Assembly (NCBI GenBank): GCA_028279445.1
Contig: JANQNT010000020.1
Span: 1 to 42,790 of the forward strand
Length of the DNA stretch: 42,790 nucleotides
Origin: Tepidamorphaceae bacterium
Lineage (GTDB): Bacteria > Pseudomonadota > Alphaproteobacteria > Rhizobiales > Tepidamorphaceae
Direction of reading: 5' to 3'
Positions 1 to 8,491 of the stretch are shown one piece after another (position 1 is the stretch's first letter; each line of letters begins with the position of its first letter). A program made the translations under genes and the position numbers. Below the pieces are notes generated by a model that saw only the letters and a list, made by a program, of their open reading frames with translations, had not been told where the DNA came from and ran no database searches.

Positions 1-915
1 GATCGCCGAGAGAACCGCGGTGGCCACGAAGCCCTTGTACAGGGCGCCCATGATCGAGTTGTTGGCGCCCAGCCGCACGAAGAACGTGCCGATGATCGAG
101 GTGACCACGCAGCTCGCGCCGATGAGCAGCGGCAGCAGCATCAGGTTAGTGGCGTCTGCTCCGAAGAAGATCGACGCCAGCACCATCGTGGCGACCACGG
201 TCACCGCATAGGTCTCGAACAAATCGGCGGCCATGCCGGCGCAGTCGCCGACATTGTCGCCCACATTGTCGGCGATGGTGGCGGGGTTGCGCGGGTCATC
301 CTCCGGGATACCCGCTTCAACCTTGCCGACCATGTCGCCGCCGACGTCGGCACCCTTGGTGAAGATACCGCCGCCAAGACGCGCGAAGATCGAGATCAGC
401 GAAGCGCCGAAGCCAAGCGCCACCAGCGCATCGACAACGGTACGGCTGGTCGGGGCGAAGCCGAGCGGCTCGATGAGAACCCAGAAGTAGACGGTGACGC
501 CAAGCAGCGCCAGGCCGGCAACGAGCAGGCCGGTGACCGCACCGGACTTGAACGCCACTTCCAGCCCGGCAGCCAGAGACTGGGTCGCGGCCTGCGCGGT
601 GCGCACATTGGCGCGCACCGAGACGTTCATGCCGATGAAGCCGGCGGCCGCCGACAGGATCGCGCCAATGGCAAAGCCGATGGCGACGAGAATGCCCAGC
701 AGCCACGCCACAAGCGCGAAAATGACGATGCCGGCGATGGCGATGGTCGAGTACTGGCGACGCAGATAGGCCTGCGCGCCCTCGGCGATGGCGCCGGCGA
801 TTTCCTTCATGCGGTCATTGCCGGCATCCGCCGCCATGACCGATTGAATCGCCCACACGCCGTACACGATCGACAGCGCACCGCAGCCGATAATAGCCCA
901 GATAGCGAGAGACAT
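1..915 (-). CDS. hppA: Membrane-bound proton-translocating pyrophosphatase, N-terminal 305 residues (truncated by window edge)
   Basis: This inner-membrane pump hydrolyses pyrophosphate to move H+ across the membrane. The visible 305 residues start with an ATG at 915 ([10 protein letters not shown]) and run off the window at base 1, so the C-terminal half is missing. Several hydrophobic membrane segments are present. The substrate and Mg-binding loop is intact, with [14 protein letters not shown] followed by [19 protein letters not shown], a signature of this family. The residue that separates K+-dependent from K+-independent enzymes lies beyond the edge, so the subtype cannot be read. No strong Shine-Dalgarno sequence precedes the ATG. 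The 285-bp upstream gap holds a 6-bp inverted repeat (963-968 with 979-984) and presumably the promoter. The family call is secure. Confidence 0.96.
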   Translation of the reverse strand, partial: MSLAIWAIIGCGALSIVYGVWAIQSVMAADAGNDRMKEIAGAIAEGAQAYLRRQYSTIAIAGIVIFALVAWLLGILVAIGFAIGAILSAAAGFIGMNVSVRANVRTAQAATQSLAAGLEVAFKSGAVTGLLVAGLALLGVTVYFWVLIEPLGFAPTSRTVVDALVALGFGASLISIFARLGGGIFTKGADVGGDMVGKVEAGIPEDDPRNPATIADNVGDNVGDCAGMAADLFETYAVTVVATMVLASIFFGADATNLMLLPLLIGASCVVTSIIGTFFVRLGANNSIMGALYKGFVATAVLSAI

Positions 916-1200
916 GGGTCCAACCCTGTTTGCAGAAATCTGATGGAAGCACGGCGGGAAACGCCTGAGCCGCCTGGTTCAGGCAGCCTCGCGACGATTG
1001 TCGGAAACCTGCCTGCCCCCAACCGTTGCGGACCGGCACGAACGCGCCTGGGCCGCACAACGACTCCGGGGTGCAGAGATACCCGGTCCGCCCCCGCCGA
1101 ACCTTAGGTCGGCGCGGACATTGCCAAAACTGGTTGCACGACGCAACTGCGAAAGCGTGAGACTTTCGATCAGTCGTTTTGCGGCGGAAATCCGGCGGTT

Positions 1201-2424
1201 TCAGCCCACAGGGCCGAGCCTGCGTTCACGCGTCACAAGGCCGATGATGAGCAGAATCGCCAATCCGGTCATCGGGAACAAAACGATGTTGACCGTCTCC
1301 CACCCGAACGTCGACATCAACTGCCCCGACATGAAGGAGGCGAACGCCACGCCGGCGAACACCGTGAAGTCGTTGACCGCCTGCACCTTGTTGGCTTCCT
1401 CGGGCCGGTAGCAGTCGGTGACCATGGCGGTGGCGCCGATGAACCCGAAGTTCCAGCCAAGCCCCAGCAGGATCAGCGCGACCCAGAAATGCGCCAGTTC
1501 GATGCCCATCAGCGCAACGATGCCGCAACTCGCCAGGATGACCATGCCGATTGCGGTGATCCGCTCCTTGCCGAACCGCGCGATCAGGTGGCCGGTGAAG
1601 AAACTGGGCGCGAACATCGCCAGCGCATGCCACTGGATCGCGAGTGCCGCGTCGGTGACCCCGTAATTGCAGGCCAGCATGGCGATGGGCGCTGCCGTCA
1701 TCACCAGGCTCATCAGAGAATAGCTGATCATGCCGCAGCAAATCGCCACCAGCAGGCGTGGCTGACGCAGGATCTCGCTCAACGGCCGCCCGCTGGAGCC
1801 AAGCCGCGCCCGGACCGGCGCGCCGCGCACCTGCATCATCAGGAAAAACGACAGCACCGCGACCAGGGCAAGCGCCAGATAGGAGCCGGCAAAGCTGACC
1901 GGCGACATCAGGTCGCGGGTGAAGATCACGAGCTGCGGCCCGAGCACGGCCGCCGCGACGCCGCCCACCAGCACCCAGGAGATCGCCTTGGGGCGGAACA
2001 CCTCGCTCGCCGTATCTGCGGCTGCGAAGCGGTAATACTGCACATGGGCCTGGAAGCAGCCGACCAGGAAGGCCCCGAACACGAACAGATCGAAGCGGGC
2101 CAGGAACAGCGCCACCATGCTGGTCAGCCCGCCGGCGATGGCGAACAGCGAGCCGAGCATGAAGCCGTAGCGCCGGCCGATGTAGCGCATGCCGATGCCG
2201 GCCGGCAGCGTGGCCACCGCCTGCCCCAGCACGAAGGCCGTCACCGGCAGCGTGGCCCAGCCCGGGTTCGGCGCCAGCGTCGTGCCGATGATGCCGCCCA
2301 GCGTGAAGACGATGGTGGCGCAGGCGCCGCCGAGCATCTGCCCGGCCGCCAGCACCATCGCGTTGCGCCGTGCAAGGGCATCGTCGATATGGCCCTGGGG
2401 TGGACTGGCTGCCGTTTCGCTCAC
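1201..2424 (-). CDS. Major facilitator superfamily transporter, substrate unknown
   Basis: This is a 407-residue inner-membrane protein with about twelve hydrophobic segments. An MFS-like basic loop (GMRYIGRRYG) follows the second segment, and a second one (IARFGKERI) begins the C-terminal half. I start it at a GTG at 2424, thirteen bases after the thiL stop. The longer frame from 2487 would overlap thiL by about 50 bases and adds an arginine-rich, non-family-like leader. GGGACG lies a few bases before the GTG. It is the last gene of the nrdR-rib-nusB-thiL run. That position suggests, but does not prove, a link to vitamin or cofactor transport. No residue that fixes the substrate could be recognised. 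GTTGC/GCAAC arms at 1133-1147, followed on the minus strand by a short T-rich run, are a weak terminator candidate. Confidence 0.85.
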   Translation of the reverse strand: MSETAASPPQGHIDDALARRNAMVLAAGQMLGGACATIVFTLGGIIGTTLAPNPGWATLPVTAFVLGQAVATLPAGIGMRYIGRRYGFMLGSLFAIAGGLTSMVALFLARFDLFVFGAFLVGCFQAHVQYYRFAAADTASEVFRPKAISWVLVGGVAAAVLGPQLVIFTRDLMSPVSFAGSYLALALVAVLSFFLMMQVRGAPVRARLGSSGRPLSEILRQPRLLVAICCGMISYSLMSLVMTAAPIAMLACNYGVTDAALAIQWHALAMFAPSFFTGHLIARFGKERITAIGMVILASCGIVALMGIELAHFWVALILLGLGWNFGFIGATAMVTDCYRPEEANKVQAVNDFTVFAGVAFASFMSGQLMSTFGWETVNIVLFPMTGLAILLIIGLVTRERRLGPVG

Positions 2425-2437
2425 GTGGTCGTCCCGT

Positions 2438-3424
2438 TCATGCGCGGTGCGAATAGCGCGTCCGGCGGAAGGCCATCGGCTCGCCATCGCGGTCCAGCAC
2501 GCTCACCTGCGGCGGGCCCGGCAACATCTTGCCGATCGCCTTCACCATATGGCCTGCCTCCCTGGCATCGTGTGCAAAGGAGATCGCCCGGTCTACGGGC
2601 ACGCTGGCCAGCACCTGATAGTCGTCGCCACCGGTGAGGACCACCTTCATGAGCCTCTGGTCGCGGGCGCAGGTGCGCGTCACGGCATCGCTCAGCGGCA
2701 CCTTTGCCACATCCACGCGCGCCGCCACTCCGCTTGCCCGGCACAAACGCTCCAAGTCTCCGACCAAACCGTCGGAAATGTCGAGGGACGCGCGCGCATG
2801 GCGGCGTATCGCCTGTTGCAGACCAAAGGGGGGACGGGGCAGCCGGTAGGACGCTTCCAGCACCTCGACATCGGCCTCGGCGATATCGGGCAAGGGATCG
2901 CCACGCGCCGCCAGCAGCCCCAGCGCGGCATCGCCGATCGTGCCGCTGACGAACAGCACGTCCTTGGGCTGCGCGCCGAAGCGGCGCACGGACTGCGCCC
3001 GCGGCACGGCACCGAACGCGGTGACCGACACGCTCAACAGGGCATCCTCCGGCGCCACCACCGTATCGCCGCCCAACACACCGATGCCGTAGTCTTTCTG
3101 GCAGGTGGTCAGCCCAGCGCAGAAGTCGGCCCCGAACCCCTCCTCGGTTCCGCGCGGAACGGTGATGTGCAGCAGATAGCCGATCGGGTCGGCGCCCTTG
3201 GCGACGAGGTCGGAGATGTTGACCCGGACCGCCCGGATGGCGATCAGGTCGGCACGCTCGCCGAAGGGGAAATGGACGCCGGCGACGATGGTGTCGCCGG
3301 TGATCACCAGTTCGCAGCCCGGCGGCGGCGCGACCACGGCGGCATCGTCGGTGAAGCCGGACGCCCCCGGCACCGCCGCAAGCGGTCGCAGATCGCGGCT
3401 TATGAAGCCGTCTTCGTCGAACAT
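2438..3424 (-). CDS. thiL: Thiamine-monophosphate kinase
   Basis: ThiL phosphorylates thiamine monophosphate to thiamine diphosphate with ATP, the last step of cofactor synthesis, in the cytoplasm. The 328-residue protein has the expected AIR synthase-like fold motifs in order: TDDAAVV, DTIVAGVHF, NISDLVAKGADP, GVLGGDT, LDISDGL and TGGDDYQ. The aspartates in these motifs bind Mg-ATP in the family. I chose the ATG at 3424 (MFDEDG). An in-frame TTG three codons earlier at 3433 is the alternative. The gene starts 15 bases after nusB and is followed 13 bases later by the MFS transporter, consistent with one operon. The N-terminus is a little divergent from the usual GEFxLIxR opening, but all catalytic motifs are present. 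Confidence 0.95.
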   Translation of the reverse strand: MFDEDGFISRDLRPLAAVPGASGFTDDAAVVAPPPGCELVITGDTIVAGVHFPFGERADLIAIRAVRVNISDLVAKGADPIGYLLHITVPRGTEEGFGADFCAGLTTCQKDYGIGVLGGDTVVAPEDALLSVSVTAFGAVPRAQSVRRFGAQPKDVLFVSGTIGDAALGLLAARGDPLPDIAEADVEVLEASYRLPRPPFGLQQAIRRHARASLDISDGLVGDLERLCRASGVAARVDVAKVPLSDAVTRTCARDQRLMKVVLTGGDDYQVLASVPVDRAISFAHDAREAGHMVKAIGKMLPGPPQVSVLDRDGEPMAFRRTRYSHRA

Positions 3425-3439
3425 GCCGCCCAACCCCAG

Positions 3440-3943
3440 CTACGCGCGCGGCGTGACCTCCCCGGAACGCGCTTCCCGGGCCACCGTATCAAGAACGCCG
3501 TTCACCAGCCGTGGCCCGTCGTCATCATAGAAGCCATGCGCCACATCGACATACTCCGAAATCGCAGCGCGCGCGGGAACGTCGCTGCGGTAGAGCAATT
3601 CGTAAGCGCCGGCGCGCAGGATGGCCCGCAGCGTCAGGTCGATGCGCGTCAGCGGCCAGGAGGCTTGCAGCACGCGATCGACAAGCTGGTCGATGCGCCG
3701 CTGTTCGGCGACCACGCCGGTGACCAGATCGCGGAAGAAGCCCGCATCCGCGGTTGCATACTGCTCGCCGTCGATCTCGCGGCCAAGCCGGTGTGCCTCG
3801 AATTCCGCCAGCGTGGCCGGCAAGTCGGTGCCGGCGACGTCCATCTGATAGAGCGCCTGCACGGCGGCCAGCCGCGCGGTGGTGCGCTTGTTGCCGGCGC
3901 GGGCTGCCGTGCGTTTCGGCTTGGCTGGCGCCGTCGCGGCCAT
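3440..3943 (-). CDS. nusB: Transcription antitermination factor NusB
   Basis: NusB binds boxA RNA with ribosomal protein S10 (NusE) and helps antiterminate rRNA transcription. The 167-residue all-helical protein shows the family pattern: RTTARLAAVQALYQMD near the N-terminus, a central VDRVLQASWPLTRIDLTLR block, and AISEYVDVAHGF followed by FVNG-like RLVNGVLD near the end. It carries an alanine- and lysine-rich N-terminal extension of about 20 residues. The start is the ATG at 3943, which shares one base with the ribH stop (TGATG), so translation is probably coupled. A GTG one codon earlier is possible. Its place directly after ribH is the common arrangement in many bacteria. Confidence 0.95.
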   Translation of the reverse strand: MAATAPAKPKRTAARAGNKRTTARLAAVQALYQMDVAGTDLPATLAEFEAHRLGREIDGEQYATADAGFFRDLVTGVVAEQRRIDQLVDRVLQASWPLTRIDLTLRAILRAGAYELLYRSDVPARAAISEYVDVAHGFYDDDGPRLVNGVLDTVAREARSGEVTPRA

Positions 3944-4398
3944 CACGCGCCACCCGCGAGACGGCGGCGGCGCAGCGACATCAGCCCCAGCGCCGCGCGG
4001 GCCGCATCGCCGCCCTTGTCCTTGCCCTTCGGGTCGGCGCGCACGCGCGCCTGCTCGGCCGTATCCACGGTCAGGATGCCGTTGCCCACCGCCAGTTGGT
4101 GGCGAACCGACAGGTCCATCACCGCGCGGGCGGATTCGCCGGCCACGATGTCGTAGTGGCTGGTCTCGCCGCGAATGACGCAGCCAAGCAGCACGTAGCC
4201 GTCATAGGCAACGCCGCGACCGTCCTCAGCAGCATTCACGGCCATGGCGAGCGCTGCCGGAATTTCAAGCGCGCCGGCAACCTGGACGGTATCGGCGCTG
4301 GCGCCGGCCTGATCGATGGCGGCCTGCGCGCCGGCGCGCAACGCATCCGCGATCTCCCGGTAGTAGGGAGATTCGATGATCAGCACTCGCTCGCTCAT
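3943..4398 (-). CDS. ribH: 6,7-dimethyl-8-ribityllumazine synthase
   Basis: RibH condenses 5-amino-6-ribitylaminouracil with 3,4-dihydroxybutanone phosphate to form lumazine, the penultimate step of riboflavin synthesis. The 151-residue protein has GALEIP (substrate loop), GCVIRGETSHYDIV with the catalytic histidine, GNGILTVDT, and a KGGDAA stretch near the C-terminus. These match the family, and the length is normal. The start is the ATG at 4398, just after the ribE stop at 4403. The last base of its stop is shared with the nusB ATG. No FMN riboswitch is visible before any gene of this operon, so regulation is not evident from sequence. Confidence 0.96.
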   Translation of the reverse strand: MSERVLIIESPYYREIADALRAGAQAAIDQAGASADTVQVAGALEIPAALAMAVNAAEDGRGVAYDGYVLLGCVIRGETSHYDIVAGESARAVMDLSVRHQLAVGNGILTVDTAEQARVRADPKGKDKGGDAARAALGLMSLRRRRLAGGA

Positions 4399-4402
4399 GG
4401 CT

Positions 4403-5023
4403 TCAGTCTTCGTCCGGCGGTTGATGGTCCATCAGCCGGGCGGCATAGCGCGCCATGAGATCGACCTCAAGGTTGAGGTTGTCACCGGCTGCACGCTCGC
4501 CCCACGTCGTGACCGTCAAACTGTGCGGGATCAGCATCACCGTGAAGCGGTTCTCCACGACCGTATTGACGGTCAGCGAGGTGCCGTCGAGGGCGACGGA
4601 ACCCTTGGTGGCGATGAAGCGGGCAAGCTGGGCCGGGGCCTCGATCGTGAAGCGAACGGCATCGCCCTCTTCCGCCCGCTCGACGATCCGCGCGATCCCG
4701 TCGATGTGCCCGGTGACGATATGTCCGCCGAGTTCCGCGCCAATGGCCAGCGACCGCTCCAGGTTGATCCGCGTTGCCTCCCGCCAGTCGCCGATCGTTG
4801 TGCGCCCAAGCGATTCCGGCGAGACATCGACGGCGAACCAGCCCTCCCCGGCATCGCCGTGTCCCTTGTCGACGACGGTCATGCAGGCCCCGGCGCAGCA
4901 GATCGATGCACCGATATCGATGCTGTCCGGATCGTAGGCGCAGCGAATGGCCAGGCGTCGCCCCGCGTCCGAGGGCACATTGGACAAGACCGCGCCGATA
5001 TCGGTGATGATCCCGGTGAACAT
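4403..5023 (-). CDS. ribE: Riboflavin synthase, alpha chain
   Basis: This enzyme dismutates two molecules of 6,7-dimethyl-8-ribityllumazine into riboflavin and a pyrimidine that is recycled to RibH. The 206-residue protein has two similar lumazine-binding barrels. The first begins with the signature MFTGIITDIGAV and includes SICCAGACMTVV and VSPESLGRTT. The second begins near LGGHIVTGHIDG and includes VALDGTSLTVN and the LIPHSLTVTTW block. The C-terminal acidic tail (DHQPPDED) is short. It starts three bases after the ribD stop and ends four bases before the ribH start, so it sits in the middle of a tight rib operon. Identity and start (ATG at 5023) are both clear. Confidence 0.97.
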   Translation of the reverse strand: MFTGIITDIGAVLSNVPSDAGRRLAIRCAYDPDSIDIGASICCAGACMTVVDKGHGDAGEGWFAVDVSPESLGRTTIGDWREATRINLERSLAIGAELGGHIVTGHIDGIARIVERAEEGDAVRFTIEAPAQLARFIATKGSVALDGTSLTVNTVVENRFTVMLIPHSLTVTTWGERAAGDNLNLEVDLMARYAARLMDHQPPDED

Positions 5024-5026
5024 GCG

Positions 5027-6205
5027 TCAGGCAACCTCGGTTTGCGGGCAGGACGAAACGAGCAAGTCGACCAGCCCGCGCCGGCGATAGAGGGTCAGCC
5101 GATCCGCGCCGAGCATATGGCTGTCGAGCGCCTCATAGGTGTTTTGCATGCCATCTGCTACCAGGTCATCAAGACCCGCGACACCAAGACCTGCTTTTGT
5201 GCCGGGCAGCAGCTCGGCGAGTGTCTTCGGTGCCTGCACGATGACGATCTCGTCAGCCAACCGATCGGCCAGAACCGCACCGGCGACCTCTGCACCACCC
5301 TCGATCAGCACCCGGGTGATGCCCTCCCCGGCCAGTCGCGCCAGCGCCTGGGCCATATCTATTTTCGTAGCCTCCGCATCGATTTTCAGCGTTTGAGCTC
5401 CGTTAAGCTTCAGAAACAGGGCCATGCTGGACTCGAACTCAGAACCGATAACCCAGACCGGCGGACCGCCTTCGGTTGCTTCTTTCAGCATGCGCGCCTT
5501 GGCCGGCATGCGGAACCGGCGGTCAAGGGCGACACGCACCGGCGAAAGCCCGGCCATGCCCGGCAGCCGGCAGGTCAGCGACGGATCATCGGCCTCGACC
5601 GTGCCGCGACCGACCAGGATCGCGTCATGGCGCGCCCGCATCATGTGGACATGGGCGCGTGTCTCCCCGCCGGTGATGGCGAGCGGTTCGCGGTTCGCGC
5701 CGGCAATGAAGCCATCGGCCGTGACGGCGAGCTTCAGCGTCACGAAGGGGCGTCCGTGACGCGTTTTCAGGAGATGGCCGGCGTTGAGGAGTGCGGCATC
5801 CATGCGCCCGGTCTGCGTCTCCACCGCAATGCCGGCAGCGCGCAGACGCGCGTGCCCGGCTCCGTCGACACGGGCATCCGGATCGACGATGGCCGTTACA
5901 ACCCGCGCCACCCCCGCTTCGATCAGCGCTTCGCTGCACGGCGGCGTCCTGCCGTGGTGATTGCACGGCTCAAGCGTCACGTAGCAGGTGGCGCCGCGGG
6001 CCGCCTCGCCGGCGTCCTGCAGGGCGATAACCTCCGCGTGCGGCCGTCCGCCGCGACGTGTGGTGCCGCGACCCACGATGCGTTGAGCGCCGCCTGCGTC
6101 CGTCGCCACCACGAGCGCGCCGACCGACGGGTTTGGCCAGGTCTGTCCGAGGTTGCGCCGGGCAAGCCGCAGGGCGGCTGCCATGAAACGCGCGTCAGCC
6201 GTCAC
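5027..6205 (-). CDS. ribD: Bifunctional diaminohydroxyphosphoribosylaminopyrimidine deaminase / 5-amino-6-(5-phosphoribosylamino)uracil reductase
   Basis: RibD deaminates the pyrimidine intermediate of riboflavin synthesis and then reduces its ribose side chain with NADPH. The N-terminal deaminase half has the zinc site PHAEVIAL and [14 protein letters not shown]. The C-terminal reductase half has [24 protein letters not shown] and [15 protein letters not shown] propose a GTG start at 6205 ([17 protein letters not shown]), giving 392 residues and overlapping the end of nrdR by 11 bases. An ATG at 6184 would cut into the conserved first helix. The longer frame from 6478 would lie almost wholly inside nrdR and adds low-quality sequence, so I rejected it. 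The reductase domain is complete. Confidence 0.95.
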   Translation of the reverse strand: MTADARFMAAALRLARRNLGQTWPNPSVGALVVATDAGGAQRIVGRGTTRRGGRPHAEVIALQDAGEAARGATCYVTLEPCNHHGRTPPCSEALIEAGVARVVTAIVDPDARVDGAGHARLRAAGIAVETQTGRMDAALLNAGHLLKTRHGRPFVTLKLAVTADGFIAGANREPLAITGGETRAHVHMMRARHDAILVGRGTVEADDPSLTCRLPGMAGLSPVRVALDRRFRMPAKARMLKEATEGGPPVWVIGSEFESSMALFLKLNGAQTLKIDAEATKIDMAQALARLAGEGITRVLIEGGAEVAGAVLADRLADEIVIVQAPKTLAELLPGTKAGLGVAGLDDLVADGMQNTYEALDSHMLGADRLTLYRRRGLVDLLVSSCPQTEVA

Positions 6206-6689
6206 GGTCGTCGTCCGGCTCGGCGTCGGAATCGCCCTCATCGGCGGGAAGAGCTCCAATAAACTCCGCGAAGTCTTTGACTTCATGGAAGTTTTTGTAG
6301 ACCGATGCAAACCGCACATAGGCCACCTGATCGATCTCGGCGAGTGACTCCATGACCATCTTGCCGATGGTCTCGGAGGGGATTTCGCTCTCGCCCATGC
6401 TCTCCAGCCCGCGCACCAGCCCCGACACGAGCCGTTCGATGCGCTCGGAATCGATGGGACGCTTGCGCATGGCCACATCGACCGAGCGCATCAGCTTGTC
6501 GCGGTCGAAGGGCACCCGGCGGCCATTCGTCTTGATAACGGTCAGCTCGCGCAGTTGCACGCGCTCGAAGGTGGTGAAGCGCTGCCCGCAATCGGAACAC
6601 ACCCGCCGCCGGCGGATGGCGGTGTTGTCTTCGGTCGGACGGGAATCCTTGACCTGGGTATCGTGGCTTCCGCAGAACGGACAACGCAT
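6195..6689 (-). CDS. nrdR: Transcriptional repressor NrdR
   Basis: NrdR is a nucleotide-sensing repressor of ribonucleotide reductase genes that binds NrdR boxes. The 164-residue protein begins MRCPFCGS and has the four-cysteine zinc ribbon (CPFC near residue 3 and CSDC near residue 31). An ATP-cone domain follows, with [16 protein letters not shown] and the conserved SVYKNF-like segment [10 protein letters not shown]. The C-terminus is a 20-residue acidic tail. The start is the ATG at 6689; a TTG two codons earlier is unlikely. It lies between glyA and ribD, the usual alphaproteobacterial neighbourhood. No NrdR target gene lies in this window. Confidence 0.96.
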   Translation of the reverse strand: MRCPFCGSHDTQVKDSRPTEDNTAIRRRRVCSDCGQRFTTFERVQLRELTVIKTNGRRVPFDRDKLMRSVDVAMRKRPIDSERIERLVSGLVRGLESMGESEIPSETIGKMVMESLAEIDQVAYVRFASVYKNFHEVKDFAEFIGALPADEGDSDAEPDDDRDG

Positions 6690-6707
6690 GGGCAATCAAC
6701 CTGTGGC

Positions 6708-6753
6708 CGGGCGGGGACTTGAGTACGGGCGACGACTCAAAGCGCCCCGCCCG
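6708..6753 (-). other. Large interrupted hairpin between glyA and nrdR
   Basis: GGGCGGGG at 6709-6716 pairs with CCCCGCCC at 6745-6752, extended by one C-G pair. Inside it, TTGAGT at 6719-6724 pairs with ACTCAA at 6735-6740 around a ten-base loop. The element fills most of the 70-base gap between the glyA stop and the nrdR start. In the glyA transcript it would fold as a 14- to 15-bp interrupted stem without a U-tract. It could be a processing or stability element, or could reduce readthrough into nrdR-rib; which of these is inference. Confidence 0.6.
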
Positions 6754-6759
6754 CGCGGG

Positions 6760-8070
6760 TCACAGATCATAGATCGGGAAGCGTCCCGTCAATGCCGCAA
6801 CGCGCTCGCGCACACCCGCTTCCACGTTCGGGTCGCCATCGGGTCCCTTGGCAACGACACCGTTGATGACATCGGCGATCATGGCGCCCACTTCGGTGAA
6901 CTCGGCCTCGCCGAAGCCGCGCGTGGTGCCGGCCGGCGTTCCAAGCCGCACGCCGGAGGTGACCATCGGTTTCTCGGGATCGAACGGCACACCGTTCTTG
7001 TTGCAGGTGATGTGGGCGCGCTTGAGCGCCTGTTCGCCCGCAACCCCGGTCACCTTCTTGGGCCGAAGATCGGCCAGCACGACATGGGTATCGGTGCCAC
7101 CGGAAACCAGGTCGATGCCATCGCTGGCAAGCCGTGCGGCAAGCGCCTTGGCATTGGCGACGACCTGGGCGGAATAACCGCGGAATTCCGGCTGCAACGC
7201 CTCGCCGAAGGCCACCGCCTTGCCGGCGATGACATGCATCAGCGGACCGCCCTGCAGACCCGGGAAGACGGCGGAATTGATCTTCTTGCCGATCGCCTCG
7301 TCGCGCGACAGGATCATGCCGCCGCGCGGGCCCCTCAGGGTCTTGTGGGTGGTGGTGGTGACGACATCGGCATGCTCGACCGGGTTGGGATGAACACCGC
7401 CAGCCACGAGCCCCGCGAAATGCGCCATGTCGACCATGAAGATCGCCCCGACCTCGTCGGCGATCTCGCGGAAGGTCTTGAAGTCGATCTGACGCGGATA
7501 GGCCGAGCCGCCCGCGATGATCAGCTTGGGCTTTTCGCTCCGGGCCAGGTCGCGCACCTCGTCGAAGTCGATCACATGGGTATCGGGGCGCACCTTGTAG
7601 GGCACCGGCCGGAACCACTTGCCCGACTGGTTCACCGGTGAACCATGGGTCAGATGCCCGCCGCAGGCCAGATCGAGCCCCATGAAGGCATCGCCTGGCT
7701 GTAGCAGCGCCAGGAACACCGCCTGGTTGGCCTGCGCGCCGGAATGCGGCTGCACATTGGCAAACGAGCAGTCGAACAGCTTGCAGGCGCGCTCGATCGC
7801 CAGCGCTTCGGCCACGTCGACATGCTCGCAGCCGGCATAGTAGCGCCGGCCGGGATAACCTTCGGCGTACTTGTTGGTGAATACCGAGCCCTGCGCCTCC
7901 ATGACGGCAGCGGAGACGATGTTCTCCGAGGCGATCAGCTCGATCTCGTCGCGCTGGCGGGCGAACTCGCCCTTGATGGCCTCAGCGATCGCCGGATCGC
8001 GCTCCGCCAGGTTGCTGGCAAAGAAGTTCGCGTGCAGATTCGTACGCTCACTCGTCTTCAGCATGGTCAT
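6760..8070 (-). CDS. glyA: Serine hydroxymethyltransferase
   Basis: GlyA is a PLP enzyme that interconverts serine and glycine while charging tetrahydrofolate with a one-carbon unit. The 436-residue protein has [44 protein letters not shown] and the cofactor-binding [15 protein letters not shown], with the Schiff-base lysine at about residue 243. All the usual motifs are intact and the length is typical. It starts with the ATG at 8070, preceded by a good ribosome binding site (GGAGGTC, six bases away). Another ATG two codons in is possible. The leader contains a small GGCGT-CTTC-ACGCC hairpin at 8109-8122 (plus-strand reading). The gene heads the run toward nrdR and the rib genes. Confidence 0.98.
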   Translation of the reverse strand: MTMLKTSERTNLHANFFASNLAERDPAIAEAIKGEFARQRDEIELIASENIVSAAVMEAQGSVFTNKYAEGYPGRRYYAGCEHVDVAEALAIERACKLFDCSFANVQPHSGAQANQAVFLALLQPGDAFMGLDLACGGHLTHGSPVNQSGKWFRPVPYKVRPDTHVIDFDEVRDLARSEKPKLIIAGGSAYPRQIDFKTFREIADEVGAIFMVDMAHFAGLVAGGVHPNPVEHADVVTTTTHKTLRGPRGGMILSRDEAIGKKINSAVFPGLQGGPLMHVIAGKAVAFGEALQPEFRGYSAQVVANAKALAARLASDGIDLVSGGTDTHVVLADLRPKKVTGVAGEQALKRAHITCNKNGVPFDPEKPMVTSGVRLGTPAGTTRGFGEAEFTEVGAMIADVINGVVAKGPDGDPNVEAGVRERVAALTGRFPIYDL

Positions 8071-8236
8071 TCCCGACCTCCCCGTTCAGGTTTTAATTGA
8101 TTTTGTGAGGCGTCTTCACGCCCGTCCCGGTGCCTTTCTCGCATCGAACGTTGCCGATCGACAAGAGAACAGTCGCAACGGACTTATCCATCAGGCAAGA
8201 GAGCCCCCGCGCCAACCGCAAAATGCAAGCCTGCGC

Positions 8237-8479
8237 TCAACGTCGGGCGAGCACCATGCGCAGCTTCCGCAACGCGACGCGTTCAAGGTCGGCGCGCGCG
8301 GCATTGGCGGGTCCAACGATGGTGACTTCGGTGCCGGTGGCCGCATCGACGGCGATCACACGCACCATATTGCCCAGAGCCACGAACTCGATGTAGGTCT
8401 CGCCGGGTCGACCGATCGGCTTGCCGCGCCATGCGCCGCCGCGTGGTCCGCCGCTGTGCGGCCTGGCACCGCGTGCCAT
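8237..8479 (-). CDS. Small conserved alphaproteobacterial protein (DUF6898-like)
   Basis: This is an 80-residue soluble protein. The first 25 residues are glycine- and arginine-rich. The rest is a compact alpha/beta unit with YIEFVALGNMVRVIAVDAA, TGTEVTIVGPANAARADLE and a C-terminal VALRKLRMVLARR. I recall this pattern as a small domain of unknown function (DUF6898) in Hyphomicrobiales; that assignment is from memory and not certain. No catalytic motif is recognisable. It starts with an ATG at 8479, twelve bases after the L,D-transpeptidase stop, so the two are probably co-transcribed. Confidence 0.75.
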   Translation of the reverse strand: MARGARPHSGGPRGGAWRGKPIGRPGETYIEFVALGNMVRVIAVDAATGTEVTIVGPANAARADLERVALRKLRMVLARR

Positions 8480-8491
8480 GGCGGCAGCCCG

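Noticed and set aside
1150-1168. CGAAAG/CTTTCG hairpin after the MFS gene as terminator
   Set aside because: Six weak base pairs and no following T-run on the minus strand.
2189-4156. 655-residue plus-strand open frame
   Set aside because: It is the antisense of thiL and nusB, has His/Arg/Gly-rich sequence without family motifs, and results from high GC content.
4376-6262. 628-residue plus-strand open frame
   Set aside because: It is antisense to ribE and ribD, both of which have complete motifs on the other strand.
6206-6478. Longer ribD start
   Set aside because: The added residues lie inside nrdR in another frame and look unlike any RibD N-terminus.
4399-6700. FMN riboswitch before the rib genes
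   Set aside because: Genes are packed or overlapping with no leader long enough, and no RFN-like conserved bases are seen.
8071-8236. Riboswitch in the glyA leader
   Set aside because: Only a 5-bp hairpin is visible; no glycine, SAM or THF aptamer pattern could be recognised.
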